A stretch of 64,000 bases of DNA from Phyllobacterium zundukense (GTDB taxonomy: Bacteria > Pseudomonadota > Alphaproteobacteria > Rhizobiales > Rhizobiaceae), in NCBI RefSeq assembly GCF_025452195.1, contig NZ_CP104969.1, positions 266,001 to 330,000 of the forward strand. The letters run 5' to 3'. A model generated the notes under the pieces. It had not been told where the DNA came from, did no database searches, and was given only the letters and a program-made list of their open reading frames with translations. Each line of letters starts with the position of its first letter. Within the stretch, counting starts at the first letter, position 1. Below, in pieces: positions 50,824-60,403 of the stretch. The position numbers were made by a program, and so were the translations under genes.

Positions 50824-53112
50824 TCAACTCCTGTTTGCTCCGGATGATGTCTGAACCGGCAGCCCGGGCAATACTTTGTCCAGGGTGACCGGAAACTCGC
50901 GAACGCGCACTCCGGTGGCATTGAAGATCGCGTTGGCAACGGCAGCGCCTGCACCGCAAACGCCCAATTCTCCTATTCCCTTGCTTCCGAAGACATTTGT
51001 ATTGCCATCGGGCTCCTCCAGAAAAACCACGTCAAGATCAGGAACATCCGCATTTACCGGGACATGGTATTCAGCGAGATCGTGATTGACGAAGTGACCG
51101 TATCTCGGGTCAAGAACGCTCTCTTCCATGAGCGCAGCACCGATGCCCCAAACCATGCCGCCGATAATTTGCGAACGCGCTGTTTTGGGATTGAGGATGC
51201 GACCTGCACCAATAACACTGAGCATGCGGCGGACCCGCATTTCAGCGGTATCCATATCGACTTCTATCTCGACGAAATGTGCACCATAGGCATGCTGGGA
51301 ATAGTTTCGGTAGTTCTCACCGGCTGCCTCTACCGCGCCTTGGGCATCCAGTCCTTGCGGCGCTACACGATTCATGAGGTTGGCAAGGTTTTCCGAACGA
51401 TCCCCTATTCTGATTTCTCCGTTCGTGAACTCGGTTCGATCGGGATTCGAGCCATAAAACGGCGATCCCCTCACCTCTTGTGAAACCTTCGCTATTTTTT
51501 GCTTCAACGCTTCGCAGGCATTGTGGACGGCGGAGCCGGCGCTTGCCGCTCCCCACGACCCGCCGGATCCCGCGGTGCGCGGAAAATGGCTGTCGCCGAG
51601 TTGAACCTCGATTGCGGAAAGGGGAAGGCCAAGACTGGTGGCTGCGATCTGTGCCAGAATGGTGTAGGTGCCCGTGCCGATATCGGTCATATCGAGCTGA
51701 ACTTTCACCCGGCCGGTCCCGTCGATGCCTATCCGGGCTGCCGCCGCCCCAAGGTAGTTGGGCCGGATCGCAGCCGCCATGCCATGGCCGATCAGCTTGC
51801 GTCCTTCTCGCACCGTACCCGGCTTCGCCTGTCTTTGCTCCCATCCAAAGCGACGCGCGCCCTCTTGCATACAGGCGACAAGGTTGCGTGTGGAAAACGG
51901 AACGTTGCGCTCCGGATCTACCTCGGGCTCATTGCGGATACGCAATTCGATCGGATCAATACCGATCTGATAAGCCAACTCGTCCATGGCACATTCAAAT
52001 GCGAGCATGCCTGGCGCTTCGCCTGGCGACCGCATCCACTCACCGCGGTTTGTGTCCAGACCAACCAAACGATGCCTCGTGATCCGGTTTGGAGCCGCAT
52101 AGAGGGATCGCGCAAACACCGCAGTCTGTTCGCAGTATTCTTCGAAGCGGGAGGTCGCCGAACAGACATCATGGGCGATACCGGTGAGCTTGCCATCGCG
52201 GTCGGCGCTCAGCCGGACCGACTGGATCATTTTTGCGCGGTGACCCGCATTTGCAAACATCTGTTGCCGCGTCAGCGCAATCTTGACCGGGCGTTGAAGT
52301 TCCCTGGCGGCGAGCGCAGCAAGAATAGTATCGGCATGCACGATCAATTTCGAGCCAAATCCGCCTCCGATGAAGCGACTGACGAGATGCACCTTGTCCG
52401 GCGGGATTTGCAACGTGTTGGCGATAGCAGCCTGGAAATTCGCAAGGGTCTGGGCACTCGTGTAAATTGTCACTTCATCGCCGGACCAGGCCGCGAGTGT
52501 GGCATGCGGTTCCATCGGATTGTGATGCTCGTAGGGTGTCGTATAGATTGCATCGACCTTGAAGTCGCTAGCAGCAAACGCTGCCTCGAAGTCGCCTACA
52601 AGCGAGTCCGTTTGAAAACCGGCATTGGTACGCTGTGGCGCATAGGCATCCGCAAGGTGCCTGCTCAGATCATACGCACCGCGCTCGTCTTCGTAGTCGA
52701 TCGCAATAAGTCCGGCAGCACCTCGCGCCGCCTCAAACGTTTCTGCCACGACCAGGGCAATTGGTTCGTCATAGTAGCGAACGCGGTCCGTCGAGAGGAC
52801 GGGTCGAGGACGGGTAAAGACCTCACGCACCGCTGGCGTGACAGCCGGACCAAATACAGGTTGTGCCGGTGCATTCGTATGCGTCATCACACGGATGACA
52901 CCCGGCATTGCCTCGGCCTTTGTCGTATCGATCGCAGAGATACGGCCACGCGCGATGCCAGCCCCCAGAATGTAACCATAGGCAACCGGATTATCTGCCC
53001 TATGCTCATAAGCGTAGACCGCTTGCCCCGTTACCTTCAGCGCGCCGTCGACACGATCGACCGGCTGGCCAATCCAGTTTCCGGTGTCTGCTATTGGTGT
53101 TGAATTGGACAT
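50824..53112 (-). CDS. paoC: Molybdopterin-binding subunit of a xanthine dehydrogenase-family aldehyde oxidoreductase (PaoC-like)
   Basis: A 762-residue large catalytic subunit. AldOx/Xdh blocks: RVDGALKVTGQAVYAYEH, YTTPYEHHNPMEPHATLAAW, VSRFIGGGFGSKL, RSPGEAPGMLAFE, MTDIGTGTYTILAQ, GSGGSWGAASAGSAVHNACE, and SKGIGELGVCGAGAAVANAI with the catalytic Glu. It holds the molybdenum cofactor (MCD type expected for Pao). The best start is ATG 53112 with GAGGAA 6 nt upstream; ATG 53124 overlaps the upstream stop. Complex PaoABC oxidises aromatic aldehydes in the periplasm. Confidence 0.93.
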   Translation of the reverse strand: MSNSTPIADTGNWIGQPVDRVDGALKVTGQAVYAYEHRADNPVAYGYILGAGIARGRISAIDTTKAEAMPGVIRVMTHTNAPAQPVFGPAVTPAVREVFTRPRPVLSTDRVRYYDEPIALVVAETFEAARGAAGLIAIDYEDERGAYDLSRHLADAYAPQRTNAGFQTDSLVGDFEAAFAASDFKVDAIYTTPYEHHNPMEPHATLAAWSGDEVTIYTSAQTLANFQAAIANTLQIPPDKVHLVSRFIGGGFGSKLIVHADTILAALAARELQRPVKIALTRQQMFANAGHRAKMIQSVRLSADRDGKLTGIAHDVCSATSRFEEYCEQTAVFARSLYAAPNRITRHRLVGLDTNRGEWMRSPGEAPGMLAFECAMDELAYQIGIDPIELRIRNEPEVDPERNVPFSTRNLVACMQEGARRFGWEQRQAKPGTVREGRKLIGHGMAAAIRPNYLGAAAARIGIDGTGRVKVQLDMTDIGTGTYTILAQIAATSLGLPLSAIEVQLGDSHFPRTAGSGGSWGAASAGSAVHNACEALKQKIAKVSQEVRGSPFYGSNPDRTEFTNGEIRIGDRSENLANLMNRVAPQGLDAQGAVEAAGENYRNYSQHAYGAHFVEIEVDMDTAEMRVRRMLSVIGAGRILNPKTARSQIIGGMVWGIGAALMEESVLDPRYGHFVNHDLAEYHVPVNADVPDLDVVFLEEPDGNTNVFGSKGIGELGVCGAGAAVANAIFNATGVRVREFPVTLDKVLPGLPVQTSSGANRS

Positions 53113-53120
53113 GATCTTCC

Positions 53121-54107
53121 TCATCCGCGCTGTGAAGCAGCAGCAAGCGCCTGTTGTATCGTCCGCTTTGCCAAGGGGATTTTAAAGTCGTTGCCGCCAC
53201 GACCAATGGCATTTGCCAAGGCGATGTCTGCAGCCCGTTCGAACATTTCGGTCGAAACCTTCTCGCCGAGCAGGATTGCTTCGGCTTCGGGAACGCGCCA
53301 TGGTTTGGCCGCGACGCCGCCTAACGCAAATCGCGCCCCTGCAATCGTATCGCCTGCCACATGGACAATTGCTGCAACCGATACGAGTGCAAATGCATAG
53401 GATGCCCGGTCACGAACCTTGCGGTAGAGCTGCCGCCCGGGCTGGACCGGCGGCAGGATAACCGCCGTTATCATTTCCCCAAGCTTGAGCTGTGTTTCGA
53501 TATCGGGCGTTGTTCCGGGCAGTCGGTGTAGATCGCCGATAGGGATTTGTCTTGTAACGCCTTCGGTGTCCATCGTCTCCACAGATGCATCGAGCACCGT
53601 CATGGCAACCGCCATATCCGACGGATGCACGGCAATACAGGCGTCGCTTGATCCAAGCACCGCGTGCATACGGTTGAAGCCGTGCAGCGCTGCACACCCG
53701 GAACCAGGCTTGCGCTTGTTGCAAGGCATATTGCGATCATAGAAGTAGTAACAACGCGTCCTCTGCAGCAGGTTGCCACCCGTCGACGCTTTGTTGCGGA
53801 TTTGCGCAGAAGCGCCCGCAAGCAGTGCCTGTGCCAGAACCGGATAGTTAGATCTTATGCGTGGATCAGCGGCGAGCGTGCTGTTGCGCACTTGTGCACC
53901 GATGCGCAGGCCGCCTTCTGCTGTTTCTTCAATTGCGTTAAAGGGCAAATGGTTGATGTCGATCAGATGGGCCGGCCGTTCGATTTCCAGCTTCATGAGG
54001 TCGAGCAAATTCGTGCCGCCACTAATGAATTTGGCGTTGGGTGTGCCAGCAGCACCTGCCAATGCATCGCGGAGTTCGCCTGCCCTTTGATAGGTGAAAG
54101 GTTTCAT
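53121..54107 (-). CDS. paoB: FAD-binding subunit of the aldehyde oxidoreductase (PaoB-like)
   Basis: A 328-residue medium subunit: FAD loop [45 protein letters not shown] with a Cys-rich stretch ([20 protein letters not shown]) known from PaoB-type subunits, which bind an extra Fe-S cluster, and [14 protein letters not shown]. It transfers electrons from the Fe-S subunit to the acceptor. Lies 3 bp after paoA and 8 bp before paoC. Confidence 0.92.
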   Translation of the reverse strand: MKPFTYQRAGELRDALAGAAGTPNAKFISGGTNLLDLMKLEIERPAHLIDINHLPFNAIEETAEGGLRIGAQVRNSTLAADPRIRSNYPVLAQALLAGASAQIRNKASTGGNLLQRTRCYYFYDRNMPCNKRKPGSGCAALHGFNRMHAVLGSSDACIAVHPSDMAVAMTVLDASVETMDTEGVTRQIPIGDLHRLPGTTPDIETQLKLGEMITAVILPPVQPGRQLYRKVRDRASYAFALVSVAAIVHVAGDTIAGARFALGGVAAKPWRVPEAEAILLGEKVSTEMFERAADIALANAIGRGGNDFKIPLAKRTIQQALAAASQRG

Positions 54108-54110
54108 GTT

Positions 54111-54779
54111 TCAAACCTCTCCGGCCGCGTCGCGGATCGCAGCGACAATATTGGGGTATGCGGAACAACGACAGATATTTCCGCTCATGCGCTCGCGTAT
54201 CTCCGCATCGGTCAAGGAGACGCTCGGGCTGGAAAGTGTTTCGCTGACATGGCTTGGCCAGCCGGCTGCCGCTTCTTGCAGCATGCCGACAGCCGAGCAA
54301 ATCTGGCCGGGTGTGCAGTAACCGCACTGAAATCCGTCATGTTCAATGAACGCAGCTTGCATGGGATGGAGATCGGCGCCTTTCGCAAGACCCTCGATGG
54401 TCGTGATCGTGTCACCGTCATGCATGACGGCCAGCGTGAGACAGGAATTGATCCGTTGGCCGTCGACCAGTACGGTGCATGCTCCGCACTGTCCATGATC
54501 GCAACCTTTCTTGGAGCCGGTCAGATCAAGATGATTGCGCAACGCATCGAGCAAGGTCGTGCGGGGATCGACGACAACAGAATAGTTGCGCAAGTTGACG
54601 TTCAGGGTGAATTCCGCCGGGTCAACGACCCTTGTGCCGGCATCGTCATCGTGGTCCCTGGCGGTCGGCATTTGTTGGCCCGCCGCTGGTAATCCCGTCG
54701 CGAGGAAGAATCCAGCTGCTGCACCGGATTCCAGAACGACTCGGCGTGTCGGACCCGTTTTTTGAGACTCTTCATTCAT
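54111..54779 (-). CDS. paoA: [2Fe-2S] subunit of the aldehyde oxidoreductase with Tat signal (PaoA-like)
   Basis: A 222-residue small subunit. A Tat signal (TRRVVLESGAAAGFFLATGL) would export the folded complex to the periplasm. Fe-S ligands: plant-type cluster C-x4-C-x2-C (GCDHGQCGACTVLVDG plus NSCL) and the second cluster CGYCTPGQ and NICRCSAYPNI. Start ATG 54779, with AGGAG 9 nt upstream. First gene of the operon paoA-paoB-paoC-small membrane protein. Confidence 0.93.
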   Translation of the reverse strand: MNEESQKTGPTRRVVLESGAAAGFFLATGLPAAGQQMPTARDHDDDAGTRVVDPAEFTLNVNLRNYSVVVDPRTTLLDALRNHLDLTGSKKGCDHGQCGACTVLVDGQRINSCLTLAVMHDGDTITTIEGLAKGADLHPMQAAFIEHDGFQCGYCTPGQICSAVGMLQEAAAGWPSHVSETLSSPSVSLTDAEIRERMSGNICRCSAYPNIVAAIRDAAGEV

Positions 54780-54879
54780 TGCTTGCACTCCTGGAGATGA
54801 CAACGATCAAGGGAACCGTGCCGGCGAAACATGGCCCGCCGGCACGAGCTTCTCGACATCGGAGTTCAGGACCAAATCA

Positions 54880-55035
54880 TCAGCCCGGCTGCTGCTTCGT
54901 ATCGGAGCTTGATGGCGTTTGCGGAGCCTGCTCTGTCTGCGTATTGGCGGAGTTGAGCTTCTGGCACGCAAGCGCAGTTCCAGCTGAGAACGCAATACCC
55001 ACTGTTGCGATGGCAGCGATCAGATATTTGTTCAT
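54880..55035 (-). CDS. Small secreted protein, 51 aa
   Basis: A signal peptide (NKYLIAAIATVGIAFSAGTALA) followed by about 28 mostly polar residues (CQKLNSANTQTEQAPQTPSS). The Cys after ALA is not in a canonical lipobox, so cleavage by signal peptidase I is more likely. The ribosome site is weak. It lies 100 bp upstream of paoA on the same strand and may be part of its transcript. Function unknown. Confidence 0.5.
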   Translation of the reverse strand: MNKYLIAAIATVGIAFSAGTALACQKLNSANTQTEQAPQTPSSSDTKQQPG

Positions 55036-55315
55036 GACAATCTCGCTTTCTGTTGAGTTGATGGGACTTCTCCCATTGACATCAGACAGCGTATTTGCGG
55101 GTTGTCGCAGAGTTGTGCCGTACCAAGGGCAGAGTTGTCGCAAAGTATCGCAGGATTGCGTGACGGGACATTTCGCTACAAATTACCAGCATCAACACGA
55201 CGGCCAGGTAGCCGACCCGATATGACTTGACAAACTTTGATACAATTTTCCGGATACCGAAAAACTACTTCGAGTGATATTTCACGCGTGTGCATTAAAG
55301 TCAGGGATGTGCCCG

Positions 55316-56035
55316 ATGGAATCCGTACCCCATATCGCAGTCGTCGACGATCACCGGGATATCCGCGATCTTGTTGGCAAATATCTCACTCAGCAAGGAT
55401 ATCGCATCAGCGTGGCTGAAAGCGGGTCTGCACTGAGACGACTGCTCGAACGCAACGCCCCGGACCTTATCATTCTTGATATAATGATGCCCGGGGAAGA
55501 CGGCTTGTCCGTTTGCCGGCAGTTGCGGCGTTCGACGGAGCTGCCGATTATTTTCCTGACTGCCATGGCCGACGACACCGACCGCATTATTGGTCTGGAG
55601 CTTGGAGCCGACGACTATCTCATCAAGCCCTTTAATCCACGTGAGCTGCTCGCGCGGATCAGGGCAGTCTTGCGGCGGGTCAACAGCCTGCCGCCACAGC
55701 GCGAAATGCCCAAGGCAAAGACGATCAGTTTCGAGCGCTGGAGCCTGGATGTCGGACGCCGGGAACTACTTGGAGGGGACGGCGTCGGCGTCCCGCTCAG
55801 TACGGCGGAATTTCGGCTACTAAAGGCCTTTCTCGAACATCCCGGAATGGTGCTCAGCCGCGATCAGCTCATGGACCTGACCGTCGGTCGCAGTGCCGAT
55901 TCATTTGACCGGAGCATAGACAACCAGGTCAGCCGGTTACGCAAGAAAGTCGAGGTCGATCCCAAGAATCCTTCAATTATCAAGACACACTGGGGCGGTG
56001 GCTACAGTCTTTGCGCAGAGGTGGAGCGGGCATGA
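55316..56035 (+). CDS. OmpR-family response regulator
   Basis: A 239-residue regulator: receiver domain with acidic pair in AVVDDHRDIRD, phospho-acceptor D55 (LDIMMPGEDG), conserved Thr in FLTAMADDTDRI and Lys in DDYLIKPF, then a winged-helix C-terminal domain (LSTAEFRLLKAFLEHPGMVLSRDQL). Start ATG 55316 has AGGGA 8 nt upstream. Its stop overlaps the histidine-kinase start (ATGA). The pair is divergent from the small secreted protein and pao operon, a possible target. Confidence 0.92.
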   Translation: MESVPHIAVVDDHRDIRDLVGKYLTQQGYRISVAESGSALRRLLERNAPDLIILDIMMPGEDGLSVCRQLRRSTELPIIFLTAMADDTDRIIGLELGADDYLIKPFNPRELLARIRAVLRRVNSLPPQREMPKAKTISFERWSLDVGRRELLGGDGVGVPLSTAEFRLLKAFLEHPGMVLSRDQLMDLTVGRSADSFDRSIDNQVSRLRKKVEVDPKNPSIIKTHWGGGYSLCAEVERA

Positions 56036-57474
56036 AACGGTGGTGGAAGCGCAGTCTTGCCGCACAATTCATAGGCTTGATGCTGCTCGCGCTCGCGCTT
56101 TCCCAGGCACTCAGTTTCTTCGTGTCGTGGGACGAGCGGGGTAAAGCACTGCAGGCGGCCGCGAAGGCAGAGTTTTTCAGCCGAACGGCTTCCCTTGCGA
56201 CGCTGCTCGAAACCATACCAACGACGTTTCGCAACGATGTCCTGGATGCAAGCGGCACAGGCTACAGCCGGTTCTGGATATCCTCTCAAGCTCCGGTGGA
56301 CGCAAACGCGTGGCGGCGCGAGGCATGGGCGCAATTGTCAAAACCCATGCCAAATCTAAAAGCCTTGAAGTTCAAAATGCCCGGAGCAGCGACATCAACC
56401 GCCGCAGAAACCGCGCGTCCCGAACCCTCGCCCTTCCAGGCGCTGGCTGCGCAATCCGATTCATGGACCAAGCTTGGTCCGCATGTCTGGACGATACCGC
56501 AGCCAGCAAAATTCATCTATCTCGGCCATTCAAACGGAATGGGGCTAACCGTTGAATTGAGCGATGGCACCTGGCTGAACACGGCCTACGCCAAATCGGT
56601 TCCAAATTCCATTTGGAATGTCCAGACCCTGTCGTCCCTTGCTATAACAGCTGCAATTCTTTCGCTGATCGGTGTCATCGTGGCCAGGCAGATCGCAAGT
56701 CCGATGCGCCGACTTGCCATGGCAGCCGAAGCTCTGGGGCGAGGCGAAAGTATACAACCGCTTCCGGAAGCGGGACCTGACGATATCCGCCAGACTGCTG
56801 AAGCATTCAATCGTATGCAAGGCCGTTTGCATCGTTTTGTCGAGGACCGGACCCGGATGCTGGCCGCCATTGGTCATGATATGCGAACGCCGCTTACATC
56901 ACTCCGTCTGAGGGCGGAATTTGTCACGGAACCGGACGTGCAGCAGAAGATGCTTGCGACCATAGACGAGATACAAACGATGACGGAAGCGGCCCTGGCG
57001 TTTGCGCGCGAGGAAGGCACGGTTGAAAACACACGTGCCATGAATATTTCCGCCCTGGTCGAGAGCATTTGCGACGACATGGCGGAGCTCGGTCAAGACG
57101 TCAAGTTCCTTGAAGGCGAGAAGATCGTTTACCGATGCCGGCCCGACGCTCTGCGGCGTGCCTTCCGCAACTTAATCGAAAATGCTGTCCGCTACGGCGA
57201 AAGGGCGCGCGTCAGCGTCGAAAAGCGGCACGAGGGCATCAACATCACTATCGAGGACGATGGACCAGGCATACCTGAAACCGCATTCGAAGACGTATTC
57301 GCTCCGTTTTTCCGCCTGGAGCAATCCCGCAACCGGGAAACCGGCGGGGTCGGTCTAGGCTTGTCGATTGCCCGGGCAATCATTCACCACCACGGGGGGG
57401 AAATCGCTCTTCACAATGGCGGTAGCGGATTCAGAGTGGTTGTCGCACTTCCCGCTGCTCCACGAATTTCCTGA
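56032..57474 (+). CDS. Membrane sensor histidine kinase
   Basis: A 480-residue EnvZ-type kinase: TM1 (AQFIGLMLLALALSQALSFF, ~10-30), periplasmic sensor domain of about 165 residues without a recognised fold, TM2 (LAITAAILSLIGVIVA, ~205-220), HAMP (SPMRRLAMAAEALGRGE), H-box IGHDMRTPLTSLRLR with H282, N-box NLIENAVRYG, G1 DDGPGIP, F and G2 GGVGLGLSIARAI. Cognate of the overlapping response regulator. Signal unknown. Confidence 0.92.
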   Translation: MKRWWKRSLAAQFIGLMLLALALSQALSFFVSWDERGKALQAAAKAEFFSRTASLATLLETIPTTFRNDVLDASGTGYSRFWISSQAPVDANAWRREAWAQLSKPMPNLKALKFKMPGAATSTAAETARPEPSPFQALAAQSDSWTKLGPHVWTIPQPAKFIYLGHSNGMGLTVELSDGTWLNTAYAKSVPNSIWNVQTLSSLAITAAILSLIGVIVARQIASPMRRLAMAAEALGRGESIQPLPEAGPDDIRQTAEAFNRMQGRLHRFVEDRTRMLAAIGHDMRTPLTSLRLRAEFVTEPDVQQKMLATIDEIQTMTEAALAFAREEGTVENTRAMNISALVESICDDMAELGQDVKFLEGEKIVYRCRPDALRRAFRNLIENAVRYGERARVSVEKRHEGINITIEDDGPGIPETAFEDVFAPFFRLEQSRNRETGGVGLGLSIARAIIHHHGGEIALHNGGSGFRVVVALPAAPRIS

Positions 57475-57619
57475 AATATATGTATCGAAATGTAGCAAGG
57501 TACCCAATCGTTGCGGGTAGGGTCAAAAACGGGTGTCTTCCGGCAAACCTCTGCGACATCTCGGGCGCAATATAAATCTTATGAAAGTCTCTTGCGCGTT
57601 CACAAACGAGGATGTCAAA

Positions 57620-58264
57620 ATGTTAGGCGTCGAAAATCTCGCTAGCCACAGCAATTATCCGATCGCTTTCGAAATGGGTGCCAACCGCGATGCGAAACTG
57701 GTTTTCGCTTCTGTGGTTTTTGCAGATATCAAAGGCTTCACACGTTTTTGCCAGGCCGTCGATTTACCCTCGGCATTCCACACTCTTTCAGCATTTCATC
57801 GGCGAATGACACAGGTCGTCTCAGAATTTTCTGCGACAGTAATCACGAATACAGGCGACGAAGTCATGGCGGCGTGGTGCGGCACACCCTCCTTTGTATC
57901 CTCGAAGGCGCTCCGATGCGGATTTGCTATGCTTGAGTCAGTGGAGGCCTGGAACCGCGAAGATAGTTCCTTGAGACCGGATCTGAATATTGGTGTGGGC
58001 ATTCACGCTGGACCAGTCGTTCTGGGCCAGATCCCGGGTTTGTCAGAAAGTCGAATGAGCGTGTTCGGCGATACGGTAAATACTGCCAGCCGCCTCGAGC
58101 AGATGACGAGAGCCTATTCGACTGATCTGATCGCCTCCGACGAATTGGTGCGGCTGGCATCCGCAACCGCATCAGCAGAAAATGGAGCCAATCGCCTTCA
58201 TTCAGCGATAACCGCAAAGGTTCGCGATCGGGCCGGATTGCTTTCAATCCGCATCTCTAGGTGA
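57620..58264 (+). CDS. Class III adenylate/guanylate cyclase domain protein
   Basis: A 214-residue single catalytic domain. Metal-binding Asp residues occur in VVFADIKGFTRF and TNTGDEVMAAWCG; VGIHAGPVVLGQIPG and FGDTVNTASRLEQM are the cyclase signatures, the latter with the transition-state Asn/Arg region. It has no sensor or membrane domain, so control is presumably by partner or transcription. Start is uncertain: ATG 57620 has AGGA 8 nt upstream; GTG 57533 and ATG 57581 are also in frame. It follows the histidine-kinase gene by 145 bp. Confidence 0.87.
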   Translation: MLGVENLASHSNYPIAFEMGANRDAKLVFASVVFADIKGFTRFCQAVDLPSAFHTLSAFHRRMTQVVSEFSATVITNTGDEVMAAWCGTPSFVSSKALRCGFAMLESVEAWNREDSSLRPDLNIGVGIHAGPVVLGQIPGLSESRMSVFGDTVNTASRLEQMTRAYSTDLIASDELVRLASATASAENGANRLHSAITAKVRDRAGLLSIRISR

Positions 58265-58297
58265 GGTCCACGTCGCCTCACGCTAAAGTCGCGGAAG

Positions 58298-59245
58298 CTA
58301 ATCCACTGGAAGTTTACGTGCTGGCCAATCGCTTCGCGGTACCGGGTTGCCAATCCCGAAACTGAAGGAAACGACTTCCATCGCCGCCGCATCGACCTGG
58401 CATTTGAAGTCCAGATTGTACCAGTTGGACCTGTTTCGAAATGCCCCTTCCCGGGAACTCAATGTACCGCTCGCGATGGTTCGACCGGACGGGCTATACG
58501 CCAGCAAGTCGGCCTCAGGCCTTTGGTTGCGAACCTGTTGCATTGCCTCGCTGCCGCACAATTGCAAGATGCGCCGGTCTCGGGGCAGATTCCCTATAGC
58601 CTGTCTCACCCTCGGGTCCGACAAGGCATTAGGTGAAAACAGTTTCTTCGCTTGGGTAAGTCTAAGCGGCTTTTGCCTGCTGCTTTTCGGCTCCGCCGGC
58701 TTCTTCTGTGCAGGTGCCTTCTCACTTTGCGCTGCTGCCGCTTTTGCATCCGCTACTTGTTGCGCCGTAGGAGCTTCGTCCTTGCGCGGTACATCGCCCC
58801 TATCCGTCACGGGAAGATCAAGCTTGGGCAGGTCCGTCTTGGTGCTCGAGGCTGCCTTCTCTGCAGGCGGCTCCGTCTCCGGCTTTGCCGGAGATGCATC
58901 CTGCAGCGTTGAATTGGCGCTTTTAGGCGCATCCTGCTCCTCGGGAGTTGGCTGGGGCTCAGTCACCTTCTCGTCGGTTTTGGCCATAGCGGATTCGAAT
59001 GCCTGGGCCGCCGCGGGCGGAGATGGCGGCGGCGCCGGTTGCGGCTTGCTCTCGGCTGGCTTGTCTCGCGTCTTCTCTGGCGGCTTGGGAGGCGGGGGCG
59101 GTACAACCTCTACCTTGATATTCTCTTCCGGTGGCTTCGGCAGCGCCTCGGCCAAGCGGAACAGCAACAGAAATGCCACCGACAGATGCAAGGCAACAGA
59201 CGCCAGTGCGCCCCATCCGCTCCACGGCTTCTTATAGTGTTGCAT
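58298..59245 (-). CDS. DUF930 domain protein with TonB-like proline-rich region
   Basis: A 315-residue protein: one N-terminal membrane helix (ALASVALHLSVAFLLLFRLA, ~13-32), a long Pro/Lys/Glu-rich linker (~38-200, e.g. VVPPPPPKPPEKTR) like TonB, and a C-terminal DUF930 domain (LSDPRVRQAIGNLPRDRRIL, LCGSEAMQQVRN, NWYNLDFKCQVDAAAMEV). Found mainly in Rhizobiales; presumed to be a periplasmic protein anchored in the inner membrane, function unknown. Monocistronic on the minus strand, convergent with the cyclase gene. Confidence 0.88.
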   Translation of the reverse strand: MQHYKKPWSGWGALASVALHLSVAFLLLFRLAEALPKPPEENIKVEVVPPPPPKPPEKTRDKPAESKPQPAPPPSPPAAAQAFESAMAKTDEKVTEPQPTPEEQDAPKSANSTLQDASPAKPETEPPAEKAASSTKTDLPKLDLPVTDRGDVPRKDEAPTAQQVADAKAAAAQSEKAPAQKKPAEPKSSRQKPLRLTQAKKLFSPNALSDPRVRQAIGNLPRDRRILQLCGSEAMQQVRNQRPEADLLAYSPSGRTIASGTLSSREGAFRNRSNWYNLDFKCQVDAAAMEVVSFSFGIGNPVPRSDWPARKLPVD

Positions 59246-59329
59246 TGCTCAGACGATACCGGACCCGCATTTATAAAACCTAGGCTTTAGGAGGGTCGGC
59301 AACAAGGGGCCATAATCCAATAGTCGAAA

Positions 59330-59356
59330 TGCCGGCGGCGCAATGCGCCACCGGCA
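59330..59356 (-). terminator. Rho-independent terminator of the TerC gene
   Basis: A 12-bp stem with one U-G pair (59330-59341 with 59345-59356), 3-nt loop, and TTTCGACTATT following on the minus strand, 6 bp after the TerC stop. Confidence 0.7.
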
Positions 59357-59362
59357 AATCAA

Positions 59363-60016
59363 TCAGACGCTGGCGTATGCGAAGACCTCATTGGCTCCGC
59401 GATAGATCATCTCCAGTGACACGTAGAGAATGATCAGAAGACCAACATAGGCGATCCAGCGGTGACGCTGGAGCAAACGCGCAATGAAGCTTGCAGCAAT
59501 ACCCATGAGCGCGATCGACAGGATCAAGCCAAAGACAAGGATTTCAATGTGGTCACGCGCCGCGCCGGCCACAGCCAGCACATTGTCGAGCGACATCGAA
59601 ACGTCGGCGATGACGATCTGCCATGCGGCTTGAGCGAAAGTCTTGCGCGGAGCACCCGCGGCAACTTGCCCGTCACCATCAATATCCCCTCGTAAAAGCG
59701 CCTCGTTGGCCGCGGTCTCCTCGGCATGGCTGGTGCGAAGCTCCCGCCACATTTTCCAGCAAACCCAAAGCAGGAGGATACCGCCCGCAAGCAAGAGACC
59801 GATGATCTGCAGCAGCTGGGTGGTGGCGATCGCAAAAATGATACGAAGCACCGTGGCTGCGATAATACCGAGAAGAATGGCTTTGGCGCGCTGATCCTTT
59901 GGCAGACCAGCGGCGGCAAGGCCGATGACGATTGCGTTGTCGCCAGCCAGGACCAGATCCATCATGATGACCTGGAGAAGGGCTGAAAGTGCGCTGGCAC
60001 TGAGAAGTTCGCTCAT
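59363..60016 (-). CDS. TerC family integral membrane protein
   Basis: A 217-residue protein with seven predicted helices. Both conserved acidic motifs are present: LVLAGDNAIVIGLA in helix 1 and SMSLDNVLAVAG in the second half, and the hydrophilic loop DIDGDGQV lies between. YjbE/TerC proteins export manganese or relate to metal and tellurite resistance. Start ATG 60016 is chosen for conservation; ATG 60034 is 6 residues longer and neither has a good ribosome site. No yybP-ykoY riboswitch was recognised upstream. Confidence 0.88.
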   Translation of the reverse strand: MSELLSASALSALLQVIMMDLVLAGDNAIVIGLAAAGLPKDQRAKAILLGIIAATVLRIIFAIATTQLLQIIGLLLAGGILLLWVCWKMWRELRTSHAEETAANEALLRGDIDGDGQVAAGAPRKTFAQAAWQIVIADVSMSLDNVLAVAGAARDHIEILVFGLILSIALMGIAASFIARLLQRHRWIAYVGLLIILYVSLEMIYRGANEVFAYASV

Positions 60017-60403
60017 GTGGTACCCGTTTTCCATAATTGGGGGCGCCCAAATTCCGTGAAATATCCGAAATCACAAAGCAACGGCAATCTGCACTTTCAT
60101 TTGGAATGCGGACTGAACTGTGAAAAATTACGGTCGATTGTATTCCAGGAACACCAGGCCATCCAAGTTGAACACTCAGTCCGACATCGCAGCTCCAAGA
60201 ACTGCCAGAGGGGCCCGGCCTGATGCCTCATTCCTATTCGAATCGCGCCGCGAACTCAAGGGGGCAATATCCGGAATCGAAATGTGGCCGAGGTTTGATC
60301 CGACTCACACGCAGTATTGCCGCGGCGCAATGAGCGACTTTTCGTCCGCTGGACCGGCACGGACGATGCCGATAGCTTCTGCCTGCAATCGAGAGGGAAG
60401 CAC
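60017..60403. other. 387-bp divergent intergenic region between terC and the fae homologue
   Basis: No gene seen. It should hold promoters for both divergent genes. GAGGGAA just before 60404 is the ribosome site of the fae homologue. I looked for a manganese riboswitch on the terC side and found no convincing match. Confidence 0.5.

Noticed and set aside
51499..53103. A 534-residue open frame on the plus strand
   Set aside because: It is antisense to the molybdopterin subunit gene with all its motifs; no ribosome site or protein family fits it.
60017..60240. Possible yybP-ykoY manganese riboswitch before terC
   Set aside because: TerC genes often have one, but I could not find the conserved loop sequences or a fitting pairing on the minus strand.
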